Source: Syntrophomonadaceae bacterium
GTDB taxonomy: Bacteria > Bacillota_D > Dethiobacteria > DTU022 > UBA8154
Length of the DNA stretch: 18,639 nucleotides
Assembly: GCA_007120815.1 (NCBI GenBank)
Contig: SKMY01000238.1
Span: 1 to 18,639 of the forward strand
Reading direction: 5' to 3'
Part shown: piece by piece, positions 7,153 to 12,720 of the stretch
Layout: every line of letters starts with the position of its first letter
Position numbering within the stretch: position 1 is the first letter of the stretch
The notes under the pieces: model-generated
Seen by the model: only the letters and a program-made list of their open reading frames with translations
Told to the model about the DNA's origin: nothing
Database searches by the model: none
Made by a program: the position numbers and the translations under genes

Positions 7153-7665
7153 ATGGAAAGTTCAGTTTCGAAAACCTTCACTCTTCGCAGGATAACGGCG
7201 GTCGGGCTGCTGGTTGCGCTGGGGACGGTAGCAGCACCTTTTTCCATCCCAGTAGGGGTAGCCAAGGTGTATCCCGTGCAGCATGCCATCAATGTAATAG
7301 CTGCTGTTTTAATGGGGCCGGTCCCGGCCGTGGTTGCGGCCATTTTGACCTCAACCCTTCGCAACCTGATGGGAACGGGAACTCCGTTGGCCTTTCCCGG
7401 AAGCATATTTGGGGCATTGATGGCGGGCTTTGCTTACCTGTTTTTTAAACGCGTTTACGCTGCCGGCATCGGAGAGGTCCTGGGAACGGGGCTCATCGGG
7501 GCCCTGGTGGCTATACCCTTAGCCCGATGGATTTTGGGTTTTGAAGGGCTGGCTTTTGCCTTCATTATCCCTTTTACCCTCAGCAGTATCGCCGGAGCTA
7601 TTTTGGGTGCGTTAATTTTGCAGCTCTGGAAAAAAAGCGGGGATATCCGATCCCGCGGACTGTAA
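7153..7665 (+). CDS. thiW: ThiW, thiazole-specific S component of an ECF transporter
   Basis: A 170-residue membrane protein matching the ThiW family of substrate-binding (S) components. These capture hydroxyethylthiazole and work with a shared energizing module (EcfA/A'/T) encoded elsewhere. The sequence is hydrophobic nearly throughout, with about five or six membrane helices. It shows the family features VGLLVALGTVAAPFSIPVGVA near the N terminus, YPVQHAINVIAAVLMGP, and TSTLRNLMGTGTPLAFPGSI in the middle. The ATG at 7153 follows AGGAGG (7138-7143) with 9 bases spacing. Assignment is strengthened by the TPP riboswitch upstream and by thiD-thiM-thiE 1.3 kb downstream under a second riboswitch. 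No ORF for the ECF ATPases is present in the window. Confidence 0.93.
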   Translation: MESSVSKTFTLRRITAVGLLVALGTVAAPFSIPVGVAKVYPVQHAINVIAAVLMGPVPAVVAAILTSTLRNLMGTGTPLAFPGSIFGALMAGFAYLFFKRVYAAGIGEVLGTGLIGALVAIPLARWILGFEGLAFAFIIPFTLSSIAGAILGALILQLWKKSGDIRSRGL

Positions 7666-7724
7666 AGAGCGTTAGATAAGCCCTTCCCGGGCAGGCACTA
7701 GCCCGAGGACCTCTCCAGAGATGG

Positions 7725-8483
7725 TCACGTTTCTATGGTTTCCAGCTCGGTAACAGGCACATAGTATTTCGCATAGCGATTTCCCTGCTGATCCTGGTAG
7801 TCGCCCTGCTCATGCGGCACCATCACAGTGGCTCTCTGGGTAATACGCTGAATAAAGCCGTTCAAGTAAATACCCTCATACTCAAAGCGCACGTTCATGC
7901 CTGGCCTGAAACCATACTTTACGGCGGCAATTTCTTTTCCCGTGGGCAGGTGATGATATCCTTCTGTATGTCCGAAAAGTTGAAAAGCCAGCGATATAAA
8001 GCGTTTATTGCGACAACTAGATTTTCTACAGCAGTGCAGCTCTATCAGGTGGCAGATTTCATGTTCAAAGACCAGCTGCAGGGCATCCAGGGGATCTCGG
8101 CATTGGATGCCGTTTACTTTTTTATCCCTTTCCAACTGACCGTAATTGAAAAGAAACCGGGCGCCGATTTTTATTTCATAACGTTCTTGCTCCGGACTAA
8201 GGGCATGCAAATTCTTGGGTGAGCATGTCATGCCGGCGCTGCGTGTCATTCGCGATGAAAGGGAGAATAAAATCGTTCCTTTAAACTGCTGGGAAAAGTA
8301 ATTGTTTAAAAAAACAGAATCATAGAATTGAAATAATAGCTCCAGGTCCAGCCTGGATATACGATTTATTTCTCCGTCTTTGATGTTTGCAGAACTGCTA
8401 ATCAATAACATGCGAACCAGACTTCTTTTTTTATGGATCTCCTGCTGCGTGTAATTCAACTGCATCAGTTCACGTGTTTTCAT
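7725..8483 (-). CDS. SprT-like zinc metalloprotease-family protein
   Basis: A 252-residue protein on the minus strand, convergent to thiW. The core carries the zincin motif HEICH (H141-E142-H145) in FEHEICHLIELH, preceded by a SprT-like segment SRMTRSAGMT near residues 77-86. The usual third zinc ligand of SprT proteins (a His-Gly a short way after HExxH) is not evident. At that place the sequence reads CCRKSSCRNKRF, with Cys at 151, 152 and 157, followed by FGHTEGYHHL (170-179) whose histidines might serve. The last ~60 residues (from GMNVRFEYEGIYLNGF) look like a small beta-barrel of SH3/KOW type. The start at 8483 has a GAAAGGG-type site, rather far upstream, and a consensus minus-strand promoter at 8617-8589. 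SprT/Spartan relatives cleave DNA-bound proteins in eukaryotes; the bacterial role is unknown. Confidence 0.8.
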   Translation of the reverse strand: MKTRELMQLNYTQQEIHKKRSLVRMLLISSSANIKDGEINRISRLDLELLFQFYDSVFLNNYFSQQFKGTILFSLSSRMTRSAGMTCSPKNLHALSPEQERYEIKIGARFLFNYGQLERDKKVNGIQCRDPLDALQLVFEHEICHLIELHCCRKSSCRNKRFISLAFQLFGHTEGYHHLPTGKEIAAVKYGFRPGMNVRFEYEGIYLNGFIQRITQRATVMVPHEQGDYQDQQGNRYAKYYVPVTELETIET

Positions 8484-8588
8484 GTCTGCAAAACCCTTTC
8501 ATAAGCATATCAAACAGGATAACAGCTATTTAATTTTTGTGTTCCCAGATTATACCGTTGAGCGCTTTTAGGCAATGACGATATGTTG

Positions 8589-8617
8589 ATCATATTTATT
8601 TCAACCGTTATTGTCAA
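8589..8617 (-). promoter_or_regulatory. sigma-A promoter of the SprT-like gene
   Basis: On the minus strand: TTGACA (8617-8612), a 17-base spacer and TATGAT (8594-8589). This gives a leader of about 100 bases. A second TATAAT lies at 8554-8549 on the same strand but lacks a good -35, so the first is preferred. Confidence 0.65.
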
Positions 8618-8661
8618 TAAAGCAAGTCTATAGGATCGCCATTATCTTTTTAAAAATTAAC

Positions 8662-8690
8662 TTGCCACCTTTTTAAAACAAAGATATAAT
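8662..8690 (+). promoter_or_regulatory. sigma-A promoter of thiD-thiM-thiE
   Basis: TTGCCA (8662-8667), a 17-base spacer and TATAAT (8685-8690). Both hexamers and the spacing are identical to those of the thiW leader promoter, and the spacers are near-identical too (both open CCTTTTT). Confidence 0.87.
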
Positions 8691-8704
8691 AACCCTAACA
8701 ATTT

Positions 8705-8835
8705 CATGTCCGGGGGTGTCTCCCAGTGGAGGCTGAGAGGAAAAGCGCTACGAAGCTTTCCAACCCTTTGAACCTGTTGTACGGGGCTTGGGCTTCGTTC
8801 TGGGTAATGCCAGCGTAGGGAAGGTGATTTACATG
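8705..8835 (+). promoter_or_regulatory. TPP riboswitch (THI box), second copy, leader of thiD-thiM-thiE
   Basis: The same conserved blocks as in the first copy: GGGGGTG (8712-8718), GGCTGAGAGG (8731-8740), ACCCTTTGAACCTG (8763-8776), and GGGTAATGCCAGCG with GTAGGGAA up to about 8822. P1 can close with CATGT (8705-8709) and ACATG (8831-8835). The variable hairpin is ACGGGGC (8781-8787) with GCTTCGT (8792-8798). Its sequence differs from copy one but it still forms seven pairs, two of them G-U, so the structure is conserved over the sequence. A terminator follows 21 bases later. Confidence 0.97.
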
Positions 8836-8856
8836 CGAAGATGTGTAGTGTAATAT

Positions 8857-8880
8857 CGGGCCCTGGTGGCCCGTATTTTT
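8857..8880 (+). terminator. riboswitch-controlled terminator of thiD-thiM-thiE
   Basis: Stem CGGGCC (8857-8862) with GGCCCG (8868-8873), loop CTGGT, then TATTTTT. The hairpin matches the one at 6907-6929 except for one added loop base. Confidence 0.9.
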
Positions 8881-8902
8881 GTTGGTATGAGAAATGAAAA
8901 TA

Positions 8903-8937
8903 GAAGGGGGGAAGCTGTTTTTCAAACAGCGAAAAAG
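8903..8937 (+). promoter_or_regulatory. thiD ribosome binding site with a hairpin in the spacer
   Basis: GAAGGGGGG (8903-8911) is the only good Shine-Dalgarno sequence before thiD but lies 26 bases from the ATG at 8938. In between sits a perfect 7-bp hairpin, GCTGTTT (8914-8920) with AAACAGC (8924-8930). If it folds, the remaining spacing is 9 bases, which is normal. Confidence 0.5.
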
Positions 8938-9732
8938 ATGATGCGTTGCGTATTATCCATTGCCGGCTCGGATTCTGGAGCGGGTGCCGGCATTCAAGCC
9001 GACATAAAAACCATGGCTGCCCTGGGTGTTTACGGTCTGACGGCCATTACCGCTGTTACCGCTCAAAATACCCTGGGGGTGACCAGTTTCCAGATTCTAG
9101 ATCGAAGCCTGGTCGAGGCCCAGATAGATGCGGTTGTTACTGACTTTCCCGTAGAAGCTGTAAAAACCGGCATGCTGGGGAATGCGGAGATAATAGAAAT
9201 CGTTGCCGCTAAAATGAAGGAATACCGGCTAAAAAAGCTTGTGGTCGATCCCGTCATGGTGGCGAAAAGCGGCGACGCCCTGCTGGAAGAAGGAGCCCGT
9301 CAGGCACTGATAAAGAACCTGCTGCCGATAGCCCGTGTGGTTACTCCCAATATCCCGGAGGCCCAGGTCCTTGCTGAGATGAAGATAGAAACCATCTCCG
9401 ATATGAAAAAGGCTGCCCGCCGGATCTACCGGCAGGGGCCCTCCTTTGTCCTGGTTAAAGGCGGCCACCTGGAAGGAAGCAGCCAACTGACAGATGTGCT
9501 CTTCGACGGAGAACAGTACGGCTATTACCGGGCACCTCGCGTGAAGACCAGCAATACGCATGGGACCGGGTGTACCTATGGGTCTGCAATCGCCTCGTAT
9601 CTGGCCCTGGGCTATAATGTGCCGGTAGCGGTGAAGCACGCCAGGACTTACTTGCAGACCATCTTACATTCCGGCTTGTCCCTGGGCAAAGGCCACGGCC
9701 CGATGGATCACTTCGGAGGGACGGAGCAATAA
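8938..9732 (+). CDS. thiD: hydroxymethylpyrimidine/phosphomethylpyrimidine kinase
   Basis: A 264-residue ribokinase-fold enzyme that phosphorylates HMP and then HMP phosphate to the diphosphate used by ThiE. Motifs: SIAGSDSGAGAGIQADIKT close to the N terminus; VDPVMVAKSGDALLEEGA; TPNIPEAQVL; KGGHLEGSSQLTDVLFDG; and the anion-hole motif NTHGTGCTYGSA near residues 206-216, including C212. The length is typical. The frame is open back to a GTG at 8866, but that codon lies inside the terminator hairpin and the added residues match nothing in the family. I therefore use ATG 8938 (ATG 8941 is equally possible). This is the first gene of a thiD-thiM-thiE unit, and 40 bases separate it from thiM. Confidence 0.95.
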   Translation: MMRCVLSIAGSDSGAGAGIQADIKTMAALGVYGLTAITAVTAQNTLGVTSFQILDRSLVEAQIDAVVTDFPVEAVKTGMLGNAEIIEIVAAKMKEYRLKKLVVDPVMVAKSGDALLEEGARQALIKNLLPIARVVTPNIPEAQVLAEMKIETISDMKKAARRIYRQGPSFVLVKGGHLEGSSQLTDVLFDGEQYGYYRAPRVKTSNTHGTGCTYGSAIASYLALGYNVPVAVKHARTYLQTILHSGLSLGKGHGPMDHFGGTEQ

Positions 9733-9772
9733 TAAAACTCTGTGGTTATCAACCCGGTAAGGAGGAAAAATC

Positions 9773-10633
9773 GTGCTTCAACCCGGAGAATTATTAGCCC
9801 GGCTTCGCCGGGAAAAACCGCTAATTCACCATATCACCAACACCGTAACGATAGGGGATTGTGCCGATGCAACACTCAGTATCGGCGCCCTTCCGGTGAT
9901 GGCTCACGCCGCTGTGGAGGTGGTAGAAATGGTTGCTTCCGCCCGGGCTGCGGTGCTGAACATCGGGACCCTTTCTCCCGAACAGGTTAATGCCATGGTG
10001 GCCATGGGAAATAAGGCCAGGGAGTTGGGTATACCCGTCGTATTGGACCCGGTGGGAGCCGGTGCCACATCCTACCGCACCGAAACGGCCAATCACTTAA
10101 TGCGGTCCGTCAGGCCGGCTGTTATTAAAGGAAATGGCGGGGAAATAGGGACCCTGGCTGGGTTCAGGGGTGCCCGGGTTAGCGGCGTTCAATCCCTGGA
10201 TACGGGCAGTAAGCCGCTGCTGGCAGCCCAAAGGCTGCTTGAAAGCCTGGATTACGAAGCGGTTGTGGTGATTACCGGAGCTGTTGATCTAATTACAGAC
10301 GGCAGCCGGACTGCCCGGGTTCATAACGGTCACCATCTGCTGCCCCAGGTTGTTGGCAGCGGTTGCATGGCAGGCTCACTTATTGCTGCTTTTGCAGGTG
10401 TGGAAAGAGACTTTTTTCGCGCAGCGGCAGCGGCCCTGGCGGCCATGGGTGTAGCCGGGGAGCAGGCAGCTGCTTTTTCACCGGCTGGAGAAAGGGCGTA
10501 CCAGGAAGAAGAGAAAGACGGTGCAGCTCTAACAAAACTTGGCCCGTCACGTTTTAAGACCCGGCTGCAGGATGCCCTTTTTTTTCTTACCCCGGACCAA
10601 CTTGACAGGCAGGCCAGAATAGAAGTACAATAA
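9773..10633 (+). CDS. thiM: hydroxyethylthiazole kinase
   Basis: A 286-residue ThiM that phosphorylates 4-methyl-5-hydroxyethylthiazole with ATP, the salvage route to the thiazole half of thiamine. Family motifs: HHITNTVTIGDCADATLSIG near the N terminus, PVMAHAAVEVVEM, VLDPVGAGATSYRTETA, VIKGNGGEIGTLAG, VVITGAVDLITDG, and GSGCMAGSLIAAF with C198 at the expected place. The usual GTGC is here GSGC, a mild change. The start is GTG at 9773 with TAAGGAGG (9758-9765) 7 bases before it. The C-terminal ~25 residues extend a little beyond the core. It sits between thiD and thiE and would use the thiazole imported through ThiW. Confidence 0.96.
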   Translation: MLQPGELLARLRREKPLIHHITNTVTIGDCADATLSIGALPVMAHAAVEVVEMVASARAAVLNIGTLSPEQVNAMVAMGNKARELGIPVVLDPVGAGATSYRTETANHLMRSVRPAVIKGNGGEIGTLAGFRGARVSGVQSLDTGSKPLLAAQRLLESLDYEAVVVITGAVDLITDGSRTARVHNGHHLLPQVVGSGCMAGSLIAAFAGVERDFFRAAAAALAAMGVAGEQAAAFSPAGERAYQEEEKDGAALTKLGPSRFKTRLQDALFFLTPDQLDRQARIEVQ

Positions 10634-10692
10634 AATAGTGATTTTTGGGTAGTATAAATTAATCATGTAAAAATCAGGAAGGATGTTTTCCG

Positions 10693-11349
10693 GTGGTTTC
10701 TCCCAGAATAAACTTAAGTCTGTACGTGATACTCGACCGCAGCCTGGCCAGAGGCCGTTCACTGGTTCAGATCGCCGACCAGGCCGTCCAGGGCGGAGCG
10801 ACCTGCATACAGGTAAGGGAAAAGGACATGTCTTCCCGGGAATTATACCTCCTGTCACTTCAGCTCCGGGAATTAACCCGGAAAAGAAACGTGCCTCTGA
10901 TTATCAATGACCGGCTGGACATTGCCCTGGCCGTAAAAGCTGACGGGGTTCACCTGGGTCAGGACGACCTTCCGGCGGAAGCCGCCAGGCGAATAATTTC
11001 CTCCAACATGATCCTGGGGGTTTCTGCGGAAAACGTTCAGCAGGCGTTGGAAGCACAAAAAGCCGGCGCGTCCTACCTGGGGGTAGGGGCTATCTACGCC
11101 ACCTCCACGAAACCGGATGCCGGTGATCCCATCGGACTCAAGGCCCTTTCAAGCATATGCAGTAAAGTTGATATTCCCGTGGTCGGGATCGGCGGTATTC
11201 ATGCTGGAAACGCCAGGCAGGTGATAGAAGCAGGAGCCCGGGGTGTAGCAGTCATTTCATGTATCGTAGCAGCTGAGCAGGTCAGAGATGCCGCCGGAGA
11301 AGTGGATAGACAGGTTCATGAAGCCCTGAACATGCAGGGGAGGCTGTAA
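10693..11349 (+). CDS. thiE: thiamine-phosphate synthase
   Basis: A 218-residue TIM-barrel enzyme that couples HMP diphosphate to thiazole phosphate, giving thiamine phosphate. Motifs: QVREKDMSSRELY (diphosphate and thiazole handling), LIINDRLDIALAVKADGVHLGQDDLP, GVSAEN in place of the common GxSxH/N, YLGVGAIYATSTKPDA, and the phosphate-binding VVGIGGIHAGNARQVIEAGARGVAVIS. The start is GTG at 10693 with AGGAAGGA (10676-10683) 9 bases upstream. It is 59 bases downstream of thiM; no convincing promoter is seen in that gap, so it should be part of the thiD-thiM-thiE transcript. rnhA follows after 3 bases and may be cotranscribed. Confidence 0.96.
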   Translation: MVSPRINLSLYVILDRSLARGRSLVQIADQAVQGGATCIQVREKDMSSRELYLLSLQLRELTRKRNVPLIINDRLDIALAVKADGVHLGQDDLPAEAARRIISSNMILGVSAENVQQALEAQKAGASYLGVGAIYATSTKPDAGDPIGLKALSSICSKVDIPVVGIGGIHAGNARQVIEAGARGVAVISCIVAAEQVRDAAGEVDRQVHEALNMQGRL

Positions 11350-11352
11350 CCA

Positions 11353-11799
11353 TTGTCACGCCGCTTAAAGGAAGTAACCATCTATACCGACGGCGCCTGC
11401 CGGGGTAATCCCGGCCCCGGAGGCTGGGCAGCGTTATTGATGTTTCAAGGCGTCGAAAAAGAATTGACCGGCGCAGAAAAAAACACCACCAACCAGCGTA
11501 TGGAGATGATGGCTGCCTTACAGGGACTAAAGGCCTTAAAAGAGCCCTGCCGGGTTTTTCTTTACTCCGACAGCGCCTACCTGGTTAACGCCTTTAACCA
11601 AAACTGGCTGAAAAAATGGCAGCGCAACGGCTGGATGACGATTAACGAGAAGCCTGTGGTTAACCAGGACCTCTGGAAAGAGCTTTTAGAGCTCTCCCGG
11701 AAACACCGGGTCGAATGGATCAAGGTAAAGGGGCATAGTGACAACGCCCTGAACAACCGGGTAGACCGGTTGGCCCAAAAGGCAATTGATAAACAGTAA
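11353..11799 (+). CDS. rnhA: ribonuclease HI
   Basis: A 148-residue RNase H1 that cuts the RNA strand of RNA-DNA hybrids. The four carboxylates of the active site are in place: D13 in YTDGACRGNPGPGGWA, E51 in NQRMEMMAAL, D73 in YSDSAY, and D138 in NNRVDRLAQ. The catalytic-loop histidine H128 is in VKGHSDN. The basic-protrusion region (WLKKWQRNGWMT) is present, as in E. coli RnhA. The start is TTG at 11353, supported by GGGGAGG at 11337-11343; no better in-frame start exists nearby. It begins 3 bases after thiE, so it may be expressed from the thiamine transcript, although its function is unrelated. Confidence 0.96.
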   Translation: MSRRLKEVTIYTDGACRGNPGPGGWAALLMFQGVEKELTGAEKNTTNQRMEMMAALQGLKALKEPCRVFLYSDSAYLVNAFNQNWLKKWQRNGWMTINEKPVVNQDLWKELLELSRKHRVEWIKVKGHSDNALNNRVDRLAQKAIDKQ

Positions 11800-11820
11800 C
11801 TAGTTAGCGCACTTTTTAAG

Positions 11821-11911
11821 GGAAGCACCGGTAACGGTTCTGGCGCTTTAAACTTAAAAAGGAAGCAAGAGAACCGTCCCCGTGCTTCCAGAGAACCGTC
11901 CCCGTGCTTCC
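11821..11911. repeat. REP-like repeat cluster with a perfect 22-bp tandem duplication
   Basis: A 22-base unit beginning AGAGAACCGT and ending CCCCGTGCTTCC occurs twice with no mismatch and no gap (11868-11889 and 11890-11911). GGAAGCA at 11861-11867 is the complement of its TGCTTCC end. A diverged inverted copy of the unit covers 11821-11841 (GGAAGCACCGGTAACGGTTC then T). The segment 11834-11849 is the exact reverse complement of 6986-7001. The cluster fills most of the rnhA-lgt gap. It looks like a REP/BIME-type non-coding element. Confidence 0.85.
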
Positions 11912-11937
11912 TATCACTATGAAGAAAGGTGATCATA

Positions 11938-12699
11938 TTGCAGCGTGTTTTGTTTGAAATCGGCAATTTGCCCATATATGCATACGGTACCACGCTTTTT
12001 CTGGCCTTCTTAATTGGAATAGCCTGGGCCCTGAAAGAAGCACCCGACAAAGGAATTGATCGGGATCACTTCATGGAAATATCAATCATCGCCATCATTC
12101 TAGCCATTATCGGATCCCGCATTGCATTTGTAGTGTCTTACTGGGACTATTTTCAAGGCGGTCCCTGGTGGCGTGCCTTTGCTTTCCGCGACGGCGGCTT
12201 AATCTTTTACGGCGGGTTTTTTGCCGCCCTTTTGGGTGCCCTGGTGTACTGCCGCTACAGGCGTATTTCCTTTTTTAATGTAATGGATTTAGCGACTCCG
12301 TTTATTGCGTTGGGTTATGGCATCACCCGGGTGGGTTGTTTCTTAAACGGATGCTGTTACGGTCAACATACCGATGGCCCCTGGGGCGTGATTTTCCCCG
12401 TTTTAGATAGTGGGCTTCGCCATCCCACCCAGCTTTATTCATCGTTTGCTGCGCTGTTTATTTTTATCATCTTAAGGCTGGTCAGGCCCTACAGCTATTT
12501 TAACGGGTTTTTATTTTTCCTGTTTATGGTTTTGTACGGCATCTACCGTTTTGTCGTTGAGTTTTACCGGGTTGATCCAAACGTGCTGGGACCGCTGTCC
12601 CTGGCCCAGCTCGTCGCCCTGGCCATGATTGCTGCAGGAGCATTTGTCCTGATCTGGAAGAAGAAATCGGAGGAAGAAAAGATTCTTTCAGAGCGTTAA
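11938..12699 (+). CDS. lgt: prolipoprotein diacylglyceryl transferase
   Basis: A 253-residue polytopic membrane enzyme that attaches diacylglycerol from phosphatidylglycerol to the lipobox cysteine of prolipoproteins. About seven membrane segments are visible. Signature motifs: LPIYAYGTT near the N terminus, FRDGGLIFYGGFFAALLGA, and the Lgt signature GYGITRVGCFLNGCCYG with the essential arginine at residue ~131. Then come HPTQLYSS and RFVVEFYRVDP. The frame is open from GTG 11929, but AAAGGTGAT (11925-11933) overlaps that codon and fits TTG 11938 with normal spacing, giving MQRVLFEIGNLPIYAYG, the usual Lgt beginning. The gene ends 21 bases before the next start. The lipoprotein gene at 5310 would be one substrate. 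Confidence 0.95.
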   Translation: MQRVLFEIGNLPIYAYGTTLFLAFLIGIAWALKEAPDKGIDRDHFMEISIIAIILAIIGSRIAFVVSYWDYFQGGPWWRAFAFRDGGLIFYGGFFAALLGALVYCRYRRISFFNVMDLATPFIALGYGITRVGCFLNGCCYGQHTDGPWGVIFPVLDSGLRHPTQLYSSFAALFIFIILRLVRPYSYFNGFLFFLFMVLYGIYRFVVEFYRVDPNVLGPLSLAQLVALAMIAAGAFVLIWKKKSEEEKILSER

Positions 12700-12720
12700 T
12701 GGGGTAAAGGGGTGGAAAAA

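Noticed and set aside
7666..7724. Bidirectional terminator between thiW and the SprT-like gene
   Set aside because: GC-rich half-palindromes are present, but no clean stem with a T-tail on either strand.
7812..8222. 136-codon frame on the plus strand opposite the SprT-like gene
   Set aside because: The minus-strand protein has a recognisable HExxH domain, a promoter and a plausible start. The plus frame has no family resemblance and no good ribosome binding site.
8866..8937. Longer thiD reading frame starting at GTG 8866
   Set aside because: The codon lies in the loop and stem of the terminator, has no ribosome binding site, and the extra residues are not part of ThiD.
11821..11911. CRISPR array
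   Set aside because: Two adjacent copies without spacers and one inverted diverged copy; no array architecture.
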